Shown piece by piece: positions 22,370-34,000 of a DNA stretch of 64,000 nucleotides. Origin of the DNA: Symbiodinium natans (lineage: Eukaryota > Sar > Dinophyceae > Suessiales > Symbiodiniaceae); assembly GCA_905221605.1 (NCBI GenBank), contig CAJNDS010000169.1:491001-555000 (forward strand), given 5' to 3'. The stretch's first letter is position 1. Every line of letters begins with the position of its first letter. The notes below the pieces were generated by a model. That model saw only the letters and a list, made by a program, of their open reading frames with translations, had not been told where the DNA came from and searched no databases. The translations under genes and the position numbers were made by a program.

Positions 22370-25300
22370 AGGATAGCCTGGCAGGCGATTGACCGAAACC
22401 GGAAAGCCATCGAGAACCGCATCCGATACTTCCAAAAGGAAGAGGCCCGCAAGCAGCCAGTTCAGCACAATCAGCTCCAGTGCAGTAGGCCACGCTGACC
22501 CTTGCAGCCCAACCGCGGCGACATGAAGACTGCAGATCGGCAGTGATTGTCGAATCCTTCCGCCAGGAGAAGATTTGGAGGGATCTGGAGGAAGTGAGGC
22601 GGCAGGCACTGGAGAGCGTTGCCGGTGCATCTGTTTGTCGTTACTTGTTCATCACTCCTCCTGAAGTCCTCGCCCCCCTCCTCCCTGCTGCAGTCAAGAG
22701 GCTAGTTTAGGCTTCTAGGGACAGCAGCGCGCCTCCTCAAATCGGACAGGCAGCGGCCATTGAGGCCGGGCAGAAGGGTTGCTTTTGATGCTGCCTAGTT
22801 CTTCCAGCGCCCTGATTGTTGGATATTCGTGTGGGTTGGTTTATCTTGTTTGTGGGGGCGAAGAAGACGTTGAGGCGGTCGGGCATGTGACGTCCTAGAG
22901 CAGTCCTGTGAAAATTCGGGTTCAGCGCGACATCCCACAAGGGCCGTCTTACCCTCCAACAGTGTAATGGCTCCCGAAATAATCGATGAGTGGTAAGTCA
23001 TCCCCAGGAGGGGCGATCACGGACCATCGAAAAGAAGCTGGCAGACCGAGCCATCCAGCAGGACTGGCGCCAGAATGGTGTCGGCTTGTTGCTTCTTGTG
23101 CCGTGAGAATTGAACCGCTGTGGAGGAGAGAGACCTCCTACTTCAGCAGAACAGAGTTCGAGCTGCCCAAAACAGGCACGGATGTACAGAGCATATGTAG
23201 TGCCCTTCATGGTGCCACCAAGTCGACGAGATGCGTTTCGTTTTCTAACCAAGAGCACCACATTCAAACACAGAAAAGCATCAGTGCACCGACATTGGCA
23301 ACGGCTTCATGAAGCTCAAGACCCCCCCCCCCCCGTCCCCATCCCCCACCTGCGCCTCACACGCCTGGGTATGCTCCCTGAAGTCTTGATCTAGTCAAAT
23401 TCTTGTCCTTCGAGCATTCGTGCTTGCATGGGTGCATTTCTTAGAGCTGCAGCCCCCACCAAGCCACAGGGCAAGAAAGCGCAGGGATAGCAGGGAAGCT
23501 TGAACCAAGGCATCAGCTTGAAATTTTGAAGTCGCAGCCCGAAGAGACTGCCATTGACTGCAATAAGCAAGACGTGGCAAGTAGCCTGTCATCTGGACCC
23601 TCAGTTCTTGCATGAATTTTGCCAGAATCTCTCTCACAATGTTGTGAATGCATCACATCCAGAAGTGTTGCGCAGCTGTCCCAGCAGCGCGATGCTTCGT
23701 TTTGATGATCGAGAGCTGCTTCTCAGATAAGGTGTGCCTGATCTATATCCATGCCTCATGTCACTCAGCTTCCTTGGCAGAGGAAGTGAGGTGGGAACCT
23801 CTGCCCCCTCGTTTAAAGTTTGGTATGCTTTAGTTGCTTGGTTCCAAGGTGAGTGAGCCCACACACAATCCACACACACACACACATGTGCACACGGAAG
23901 TTCCTTGCCACCAGGGTCACCGTCTCTGACTACCGGAAGCAGCAGCAGCCAGAGCCCAAGGTCCCAAAAGAGGATTAGTCAATTTGCAGGTTTCGGGTTG
24001 AGGGTTTAGGGTTCCTTGGCCAGTCCTGTGGCTGATGTTGACACGAATGTTTCATGGAGTCTGTCCGCCGTACGAGTTGTCGAGTGGAACTGGGAAGAGT
24101 GCCTGCGGAATGCAAAAAGTGTGAGAATCTCAGGAACCACAGAATGCGAAGGTCAGAGCCAATAGATTGACGGGTCCAGTTCGTAGAGTCCGTATCAAGG
24201 ACAGAAGCAAAAACACAGGCTTCTGCCCTTCACACCTCCTGCACATATGATGCCGGGCATCTTGAGAGAGCTGCATCTTGGGAGAGGCTGCTGGGGCTCA
24301 GGTTCGAAACCATGCGCGAGAAGCAGGTTTCCGCGCAGGCTCAGCGCGAATCCTCGCAGGCCGGGGAGCAGCAGATTTTGCCACAGCCGGGCAATGCTGG
24401 AACGGACTTGCATGGGACTCACATCTGGTTCACGGATGCTGCGCGATGCATGTAGCAGTTCCTGTGACACTTGCTGCCAGACGGCCTTTTTTCAAGTACA
24501 GCCTTGGCATAAGCCGAAGGCCATCCTGAAGCAGAAGAGATTGCTGGAGATGGAGGCCAAGGGTTTAGGGTTTCGGGTTGTTGCAAGCGCTCTTCATAGC
24601 CTCACCCTTGGCAGTCCTAGAAGGGGCAACCCTACACATCCCTGAACGCCCTAAACCCGCCTAAATCCTACACCCCCCTGAGATTCGGCGCATGAATTCG
24701 GAGAAGGCGGCCCTGATACAGCTTAGACCTCAGAGGGCGATGGAGCGGGGTTTCGGAGGTTTCTGGGGGGAGCGAAAGTTTATTGGGAAAGTTTGAGGGG
24801 TTCTGGGTTCAGAGTTGGGGCTCTTCGACCTTGCGCAGTGAAACTGTGAGACTTGTGAGTGGGGACCTCTCTCAGTTCAGTGAGCGCCTCGAAAGGGGTG
24901 GACGGAGGCAATATGCAAAAGTCCGACTCACTTTCAAAAAAACATCAAGAAGCGGCTGTTCATTCCTTTGGGATGTCTGGAGGCTTTTGAAGGTGGCTAA
25001 CTTGAAACATGTTGCCCTGTAAGCTGTCAATATGATGTTGCAACTGTACGTTCTGCAGCAGTGACTTCCTTTCGGGCCGTTTCCTTTTACAAGATTGGTG
25101 GTGGCACCTCGCGGGCCTGAGGATCTCGCAGAAAGAGGCGCGCTCGCGGGCCGCCGACTGAGACCGTTGGTCTGTCTTCTTGTTTTTGGTTGAGGTTTCG
25201 GATGTGGGGCTTAGGGTTTCGGGGAGTTCTAATCGAACCTGCGAACAGCTCAGTATGGCCCTGTGTGGCATTGTACCAGCACACGAAGCTAGGATGACAC

Positions 25301-26115
25301 ACCCTTTGCCGCCATCATGATCACGTGATCCAAGCTCTCCGCTGCCGCTTGCTGACCGCGACTCGAATGCCAAGGCCAGCCAGGAGCGCGCGGCGCGCAT
25401 CGAACGCATGCGGGAGTTCCAGGCGCCTTGCTCGAGAGCGATGAGACAGCGATGGGAGAGCGATGCCGGCATCATTGTGCGCGATACGCTTTTTGATTTC
25501 CCCTGGAAGGGTGGCTGTCGACAATATCGTAGATCGTAACTTTGATGGTGGTGCGTGCCGGCTTTGATTTGTTCTGTTTGAGTTGATCCAGGGATGCCCC
25601 TTCGTCAGCTTCTCGCTCTCTTCTTCCTGTTGGTGGTCCTTAACAGTCCCAGGGAAAGGTTCTCCTCAAGCGCACTGTTCAGGAGCTGGAGCGACAGCAA
25701 GCCGAGCACGAGGTCATTCTGAGCTTCAGAGAGTGGAGAGTTGGCAAAGTCCTCTTTGGTCTCTGCTGGCGAAGTTGCTTCGCTGCGTAGAGATGTGGTA
25801 GCGCTTCTTCTAGGATCCACCACCCTTGAGCCCAAGCCGGCTACCAGCTACCATGGCATGGAGTATGGAGTATGGGTTTCGGGCTCAGGGTTTACTAGTA
25901 TGTCCTGCTTGCATCTGAAGGTCATGGAAGCAGAGTCCACGCTACCGGAACTGGAGGAGTCGTGTCGGGATCTGCATTCCCTTCTCTTGTGGCTCGATGG
26001 CCAACCACCAAGATGAACCATGCCCCTTCAGTTCTCGGGTTCTCGGTGCAGGAGCAGGAGCTCATCTGCCTGCAGCGCCTGCAGAACTCGCGCATCGTCA
26101 CCCAGTCGGTCCTTG
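22370..26115 (+). CDS. Coiled-coil protein in many small exons, function unknown
   Basis: A run of + strand exons encodes charged, helical, heptad-like sequence. Seen: 22370-22462 (WQAIDRNRKAIENRIRYFQK), 22541-22625 (IVESFRQEKIWRDLEEVRRQ), 23008-23073 (RTIEKKLADRAIQQDWRQ), 23905-23978 (VTVSDYRKQQQPEPKVPKED), 24250-24390 (RLLGLRFETMREKQVSAQAQ then RESSQAGEQQIL), 24498-24555 (KAILKQKRLLEMEAK), 24681-24740 (EIRRMNSEKAALIQL), 25355-25480 (AKASQERAARIERMREFQ), 25651-25735 (KVLLKRTVQELERQQAEHEV), 25917-25985 (KVMEAESTLPELEESCRDLH) and 26049-26115 (EQELICLQRLQNSRIVTQ). Several exons are preceded by CCCTAAA variants or followed by TTTAGGG variants. Such proteins are often cytoskeletal or ciliary, but nothing here fixes a family. 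Limits and number of exons are approximate, and the segments could belong to more than one gene. Confidence 0.6.
24250..24390 (+). CDS. Coiled-coil gene exon
   Basis: Reads ERAASWERLLGLRFETMREK and continues QVSAQAQRESSQAGEQQILP, strongly charged and Gln-rich with no Pro or Gly in the core. This is among the longest single helical exons of the gene. Confidence 0.55.
25651..25735 (+). CDS. Coiled-coil gene exon
   Basis: Acceptor CAGTCCCAG, then GKVLLKRTVQELERQQAEHE with clear heptad spacing of Leu/Val. Confidence 0.6.
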
Positions 26116-26159
26116 AGGCTGGGCATGGTCGCGCAGTGTTTGGGGTTTGGGGAAAGCTG

Positions 26160-27177
26160 TGACCGGGAGAATCCGAGATGCATGTGGGAAGGAGCTGGAG
26201 ACTCGTCTTGGGTCACAAAGTTTGCACCCCAGCAGGCTGCTTCAAATTTTCAGCCGGTGCTCAGACTTTGCCGAGCTAGACCTTAGGCTTTCAATCCAGG
26301 GCGGCCAGAAGCAGGAGTGTGGTACAATCAGATGCAGATACCTGGGGTTCCAAGGCTCCGTGACGACCCTGCTCCGTTCGAAGCAGGCAGAGAAGTGGCA
26401 CCGCTTCGGACCATAGACCACATATATATATATATATATACATATTTCGTTAGAACAATGATTGCCTATGCTCAGAAATGGAGATAGATCCAAACACCAA
26501 CCCGCCGTTAGCCACAAGCCTGCGGAACTGCAGTCATCACCCCTGGCCGGAGGCCGCGTTTTAACCGGGCTTTTGATGAATGATCTTTATGCTGTCTATA
26601 AACATACTAATTTGCTGGTCACCTTTAGGAGAAGTGAATTGTGTGCTCCTTAAGCATATTCAAAAAGAGAGCGAACGGACTGCACTTCCAGCAAAATTGG
26701 AAGCTCGTTTCAGCCCTTCTATCTGCAAAAAATCAGCTAGAGAATATTTGCTGCATTTCGGCGGGGTTTTACGAGGGACGTTGCAATTCATCGAGACTGA
26801 TCGCCTGACTATTGATGACCTTTGAGATTATTTTCATCATTGATGCTGGTGACTATGTAATAAACTCCTATTAGTAGTTCTAGTTCCAGTTGACTTTCAT
26901 TGAGGATTTACAGTCCACTTGATTTCTAAAGACTCCTATAGAAGATCTTCGTCCCTTTCACCTCGTGTCTCAATAGAAGTCTTTGAAAGGAGTTGCTGGG
27001 TCTCTCTTGTTATTGGGATATGCTTCTGTTTAATTTTAGGATTGCTTTGCCTCCAGCCACGAATTGCAGTACATATGTGTGTATATATTAATATCATATG
27101 GACAATTCATAATGAACATGTGTAACGCGCACTTTCTGTTTTTCGTTGTATCTATCTATCTGTGGATCTATTTCTAC

Positions 27178-27220
<43 letters not shown>

Positions 27221-27243
27221 AGACATCTACATGACATGTATAG

Positions 27244-27274
<31 letters not shown>

Positions 27275-27299
27275 CTATATACACATATTTATTTCTATT
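26160..27299. other. Mostly non-coding, AT-rich; one possible open frame
   Basis: A TA microsatellite lies at 26419-26445. The + frame 26580-26825 (81 codons, ending RGTLQFIETDRLTIDDL) is open and protein-like but has no recognised motif or duplicate. TA/GT microsatellites occupy 27174-27280. Confidence 0.35.
27174..27280. repeat. TA and TG microsatellites
   Basis: (TA)n to 27200, then (TG)n to about 27220, and a second (TA)n block at 27243-27268. Confidence 0.95.
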
Positions 27300-27325
27300 T
27301 ATGGAGTAGACGAAGGGCCTGGCAT

Positions 27326-27415
27326 GCATCGACTTTTGAGCTCCAGGGCCTGGACTCCGTCGGTGGCCTTTCGACTGGCCTCCCCGCAGAGACGGAGGCT
27401 GTGTCGGTTGCGCCA
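27326..27415 (+). CDS. Candidate exon before a TTTAGGG tract
   Basis: Frame reads HASTFELQGLDSVGGLSTGL then PAETEAVSVAP and stop. TTTAGGG units start within 10 bp of its end, the arrangement seen at other exons. No family recognised. Confidence 0.35.
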
Positions 27416-27421
27416 TGAGGT

Positions 27422-27465
27422 TTTTAGGGTTTAGGGTTTAGGGTTCAGGGTTCAGGGAGTGGGGT
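27422..27465 (+). repeat. Telomere-type tract (TTTAGGG)n
   Basis: Three clean units followed by TTCAGGG variants. Confidence 0.85.
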
Positions 27466-27999
27466 TTAGGTTGCAGTGGAAGCCCCAAATCCCAAACCCT
27501 AACAGCTTAAACCCTGAGCCCAAAACCTCAAGCTGTTTGTCACCACGATTTCAGACCCTTCGCACATTCCCCTTCTCCAAGCAGGCGGTTGAAGAAGTTA
27601 GGGAAGGGATGATGTAACTAGGCTGGAAGGCAATGTCTGTAGTCATGATAGCCTGAATACTAACTGTTGGAGACTTCAAAATGGCTACTGCTCAGATGCA
27701 AAAAAATCACTGCTTGCTGTGAAGCTGCTTCATGGCATAAGAACGCTGCGGGTTGTATGATATACATATATACATATAGATATGTATATACATATCTATA
27801 TATATGTCTAACCATTCGGAAAAGCATAACATCTACAATTTAGGTATCCATGCTTCGGAAAGCCCACACTCCTCAACTCCCAGGGCGCTGCAGTCGACAC
27901 CAAGCTGGCTGAGCTCTCAGACTTCCCGTGCTCTTCCTGTGCTCTTTGCGATGACATGGGCTCTTGATGGGACGAGAGACGAGGGCGAAGATTCCCCCC

Positions 28000-28340
28000 C
28001 GGGATACTCCGTCATTCTCTCATTCTCTTAATCTGTTATTCTATCATTCTCTTTCTTTATCAACTTACAAGTATATTGATGTATTTCTGTGTATGGTCAT
28101 TAAGATAATCAGTATTCTGATATTCTCATGTTATCATGTTATCATATATTGTCACATTATCGTGTTATATTTTCACATTAGTATCAAATTATGATCATAT
28201 TACTATCATATTCTTATCATATGGTTATCATATTATTATCATATTTCTATTATATTTATCATATTATTATCATATTATCATATTTATCATATTGCTGCCA
28301 TATTATCATACTATCATACTAGTATATTATGATGCCAGTA
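28000..28340. repeat. Low-complexity ATTCTC and TATCATATTAT repeats
   Basis: CATTCTCT repeats at 28011-28055, then imperfect TATCATATTATTATCATATT repeats at 28125-28325. No coding signal. Confidence 0.85.
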
Positions 28341-31000
28341 GTACATTATTGTATGATTACATTCGATGAACACTGTACATGTGTCATTATCATCTAGTAT
28401 TCCTTTATAAACATGCTATCCAATTCTGGTGTTAAACAATTGCAAGCATACATGTTCTAATCTTCGATTGTTCCATTCTTCCCTTATCTTATTCTTAGAC
28501 CGGATATCTCTCCCACTGGTCTGCCCATTTGTGTCCCGTGAAGTTAGTAGAACTGGATGCAGCAACTCCAGTTTGGGAGTGTTCGATGCTTTTGTCGCGT
28601 GCTGAGAATCAGGTGGGCTACAAAATTCGACTTGTCTGTTTGCCAAGGGATGAAGAGCAGTGGTCCTGAATTGCTGTTTGGGCTTGGGGCTTGGATAATT
28701 CTGTTATTCGACTATTCTGTTTTTGTTATTCTATTTTTTACTTCTTCTGGCATTAATATATGAAGCCTCTGCTTTCAGGTCGAGTCTCAAAAGGATGCCT
28801 CGCCAGGCAGGGCTAAAAACCTCATGCATGGTGGATTCGGATGTAAGGTCTACTCGTAGCAAACTCTAACTGGCAAGCCCCACGCTGCCCCTCGCCGCCC
28901 CCTGACCACCCTCGAAACACCAACTTCTCACAAAGACCCAATGCGTCGAAACCCGCAGCTATTGAAATGGCCTGTAACCTCCGGTGCCCATGCGGTTGAG
29001 GCTTGGGATTCGAGTTTATCACATGTGGGGCTTAAGGAGCCGAGGCCCCAAAACCTGAATGCTCTTCACCAAAAGGGCTGGGTGCTTTGGTGTCTGTTTC
29101 GCGCATGGTAGCCGCAGAATCGGTTCTGGGATTTCCACACGTGCGCAGAGAAGTGCAGGCGAAGAGACCGCATCATAGCAGGCCTCGCCGTGAGGTGGGG
29201 GAGGGTGGGAGTTCTTAGGCCTAGGGCCTGTAGGGGCTTCAAGCATCTGCTCAGCGTTTCCGGGCTCGGCTGTGAAATAGGGCTTCTGCCGGCTGTTGTT
29301 CCGCAACCGAAGAATGGGAATGAGATAATGAGAACGTAAGGTGGAATGCATGACCATCATGACATGTGCCCGAGGCTGCACTGCGTGAGATGTTGCAGTG
29401 GCGACTGCTTTCGTGAATGCCGTTTCAACCACTGAAGCTCAAGCTCTACTCCTGCAGACCCCCGGAGAGATCACTACATGATCGAGATTGAGACTAATCT
29501 GGTTAGCCCTAAACCCTAAACTTCAACCCAGAACCCTAAACGATGCGGGGTCCGGGTCTTTGAAGTAAGGCTTGTAGGCACGGCAAGGAACACCTAGAGA
29601 CTGGCATCCGCCGGCGCAGCTTCGCGCCGCAGGGGCACTGGTTTCTGGAGACTGTATATCTACATCTAGATGTATTTGAAGATCTATGTATATATATATA
29701 TATATACATAACATGATATGATATATGTTTACTGCTACATGGTATGTATGATTAAATATATACACGTATAGATGCAACCAGCGCCCCTGATAGCGGATTG
29801 TTATTCGAAGACAGTGGCAAGTCAACAGGTTGTATACCATAGCTTCGTGTGCCGGCTTTCTCAAAGGTATGGTGTCCTTGCTGTCCCGGCTTTTGTGCAT
29901 CGCCTGCTAATGCGATGAAGCCTGTGCGAAAAGACAGGAGGCAGATGACGCTCAATGTCCGCATCCCGCAAAGATGCGGCACGATGGAGTAGAGCAAACA
30001 AGCAGCCTAGCCAAAAAGCCTGGAACCGCACCACTGAGCATTGAGACACCCAGAATACACCCAGACACCGTCGTGGGTCGCCACACAAAGAACTGGGATG
30101 CCACGGCGGAGCAGGGGAGCCCCTCCCCCGGCTCGACGTCCTTTGGCCCACAGTGCAGTACCAAGGTCAACCGAACTGCCCGGGGAGGGCGCTGGCTCTA
30201 AGAGTCTAAGAGTGCAGCTTCTGCCGTGTGCTCTTCGGTAGAGGCCATGTCAATGAGAATCGGGAAACAGAGCGCGAAAATGGGGTGAGGGCTGCAATCA
30301 GCCCACCGCTTTCCTTGTCTGCTGCAGCCTGGGTTGGGTCTGCATGCTTGATTATTGCAGGTGGTAGTATAGTCTTGAACAGCTGCAATTGGGCTCCAGA
30401 ATGCGTTGGTGGCAGCTTTTCCGTGTGGGGTGTGGTTGGGGTTTGGGCTCAGGTCGTGGGTACGTAGGGTTTAGAGTTCACCGGGTTCCATGAGGGTTTG
30501 AGGGTTTGCGGATTGATTCGGGTTTAGGGCATAGAGTTTGGAGGTTTAGATGTGGGCGCGGCAGTGGGGATTCGGGTGGGGGGGGGGGGAGGCCAATGGA
30601 AGGCTCTTCTCTTCCCAAAAAGCCTACCAGCCATGCAGCCGTCTTTACGATGGAATACACCATTGGTTCTCTGCCAATATCTCAGAGGCACGCAGCCCAA
30701 AACCTGGCCGGTTTTTGTGCAAAACTTTGCGGGCGCACGGTGCACGACCCTGAGACATCGAATGTGAGAGATTGCGAGCGGCGACCTTTTTTGGATGAGA
30801 CCGGCTGACCCGCCATAGGCGGATGAGAGTTGATAAGGTTCTCGTGTGGACTTTTCTACAGTTTGCCGCGAGATGTTGTGAGTGGAACCACAGGTCACAG
30901 TCGTGACATGTAATGACACTCTTCGCGCCTTGCCGCAGATCTCAGCCAATTTCCCTCACTTGCCCCTTTAGAAAGAGGGTGGCGCCGTCCCTGCAACAAC
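28341..31000. other. Region with little coding evidence
   Basis: The + frame 29974-30201 and the + frame 30506-30808 are open and could include exons (for example IETPRIHPDTVVGRHTKN at 30035), but neither has a conserved copy that I can align with confidence. CCCTAAA variants occur at 29505-29540, TTTAGGG variants at 30460-30545 and a TA microsatellite at 29688-29706. Confidence 0.35.
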
Positions 31001-31006
31001 CATGTT

Positions 31007-34000
31007 TCAGTCCTTGCAGTGGATTTTGAGGCGCCGAGGGATTCTGGGCTCCGGGCTGTAGGCTGCTAGCAGAGGGGTAACGGTTCTGCTGCAAGTCGCA
31101 GTGTGTTGTAGCAGCTGCGGCATGTTTGTGCGTTGACAGGCTCCAACACAAACAAGCGTTTTGCTAGGCTCCTAAATCTGGCAACTCCCTGTTTAAGAAG
31201 TATGCCAGTTTGGCCTACTTCATCATACCGGCTGGTGGCCGCAGCCCCTTGGCTGGTGGCAGATTGCTTTTGAGCTTCGAGCGCAGGATGAGAGGTCATT
31301 GCGAGAGCCGTTTAAGTGTGGCCACCATCTCTTTACATAATATATATATATATATATATACATATATGCCCACTGCAACGTTCGGCAGAGCTCGTGTGCA
31401 GGCTCCCGACCAAACAAGATATCGGCGTAAGCGCTCCGAGGGCTCTCCGAAAGCATGCTAAGAGCACTGAAATGCGTGCGGCTCCGAGTGCCCGTTGAAC
31501 GGACACTAGAACGGCCACACGATGCAGAAAAGCCGTCCCTGCCACGTTTTCGGGACATGCTCAGAAAGTCCACGAGACCGAGGAAATCTAGGCCTTAGGC
31601 CAGGGCGCTATATGGCACCTGTTATAAGGCCACATCCATGTTATGTGCATCGTTTCTGGATGCCGACTATTGAGGGTTCTTCGGAGGGCACGGTGGTCAA
31701 CGGGAGACGCGAGGGCGCGCTGCGGAAGTGAACATATCGATTTTATTACGCCCGACGAAGGATCCAAAGAGCCCCATGCAAGCAAGGACCTCCTCTTGAA
31801 TGATGCCAGCAAAGTCAAAAGACCCTGCCTAAAAGAGATCGCTGTTGCAGTTACGCTTGCATGCAACCTGGAAAGGGGAAGTGGAGCCGGCCTGAGGCTT
31901 CCGTCCTGGCACGCCAGGCGGATGGATCCTGTCGATGCAGTGGGCGGTAACTTGAAAGAATTAGTTCTGCACAGGGTGACGAGATTGGACCACATTGGGT
32001 GTCAGGGTGCTGTACACCTCTCGATGCACCTGAACGGTTTGAGGTCTTTCTCTTGTTTGTTCTTTTATCAGTAGCTACCGACAACTTAAATGGATGCAGC
32101 TTGGCTTGATCTCCATGGAGTTAGGGGGACAAGGCTAACCGCTTAAGAACCTGCAGGGCCCGAAGAGCCTAGCATTTTTCTTGCCGTGCCGGTGCTGTGT
32201 TCTTCGTGGTGTGCGACATTCGGCTGGCTGGAAGCCAAGGATATTATGGACCCGCCGTACTGTGCTGACAGGCCAGAAAAGTCGGTAGCAAGATCGCCTG
32301 GGTTCAGAAAGTTCGAGTATAGCAAGGGCTTCAATAAGGGGTAACCCAAGAACTAAGAATCAAGACCAGGAGTCTCTGACAATCTTCTTAGTTCTTGGTT
32401 CCACCCTTATTGAAATTAAATATTTCAATAGCGGTTTCAATAATGAAGAGCCCAAGAACTAAGAAGCTGGACCCGGAGTCCCAGACAATCGTAGTTCTTA
32501 GCTCTTAGTTCCACACACTTGTTGAAATTCAATGTTTCAATAAGGGTTCTCAAGAATGTTACCCACACGTTTCTTTTTCGAGCCACTAAGAAAGCAACAC
32601 ATCGCTAACAAATCCATTTTCCCCCCGGGCCCTTCCATTCTTCGCAAGGGAGAAGCCAAGTTCACATCAGAGCACAGAGGGCTCAGTGGGGCCCCTCTGT
32701 GCTCTGCCCTCCCTCCTCCTCCCGCGCCGCAGATTCAAGCATCGAGTATCACCAACATTCTTATCCGACTCGATGACTTAGGCGAAAGGTTCACTCATTG
32801 TTTGACCTTCAACCTTACTTGAGTCCACGAAATCTTCAACGAATAAGGTTTGGTCATAACCCTTAGACGAATAAGGATGTCCCTAAACCTTAATGAAGCA
32901 TGCATAAATCTTGGAATAGGGTCTCTGACGCTAAGCTTTAAATCCATTACGAAAACCTAGCCTTTAAACGAGTAGGGGTTGTGTGCTATTTACTTCTGAT
33001 TCTTGAGGATAGTTTATGTGATATTATCCTTCAGAAATGACAGTTCTTTTGGGAGACCCTTTCGGGACAAATTGAGATGAAAACCCAGTAAGTCGGCCTA
33101 GTGGGAAGGCCCATAACCCAGAACAACGCGAAAGGATATTTGCTCACAGTATTCTCGCTTCCCCGAATTCGCATATAATGGATTTATTGGCATCACCCTA
33201 TGCCCTCAAATGCTTCCTAGTCTTACGGTTTCAGGATTACCGCCCTTTCCTCTCCATTCATAAAACACATACACCCTATACACATACACGGTGTGGATAG
33301 TTATTCTACATATTCTTTGCATCTCCACCTGCACTTTGTAGGCATTGCTTAGGAAAAAGGTTCGCTCATTGTTTTCCCTAAGCCTTCATTGAGTTCACTA
33401 CATCTTCAATGAATAAGGTTTGGTCCCAACCCTTAGACGAACAAGGTTTCGGAATAGGGTTTGTCTCAGTATTACACGAATAAGCTTCAAGCATAAGGTT
33501 CAGCGGGTGGAGTATATGGCTTGGAACGAAACCTTAAACACATAAGGTTTAGGAGCAGGGTCCGACAAATGTGTATTCATTCTTTTCCCCCGCTCATCTT
33601 GCATGCGGCATTGAGATACCTTCCTGTTATATGGAGAAGTTTAGGGTGACTTGTATCGTACTTTAAACAGTTAAAAGGGTGGATGCGTAGGGGGGGGTAG
33701 CATATATATGTGTACATATATGTATATAATACATGTCATATATATATATATTTATCCGAAAAGAGTACACATGTATTCTTTTGCGATTCGAGGGGGGTTG
33801 CGTCTCAGGATTCCGGAAGTCTTCAGGCCCAGGTTCAGTGCTGCTTTTGAAGCCCTTGGCACAGGACAGCGGGCGTCGTCATGGATCTCGTTGACGCTGC
33901 GCAGCAGGTCCTTGTGTGGAACGTAGGATCTCGGGGCCTTGCTGCGTAGACCTTGGGGAGGATTTGTGGATTTGGGAGCTACGGGTTTGGAGATGGTTCC

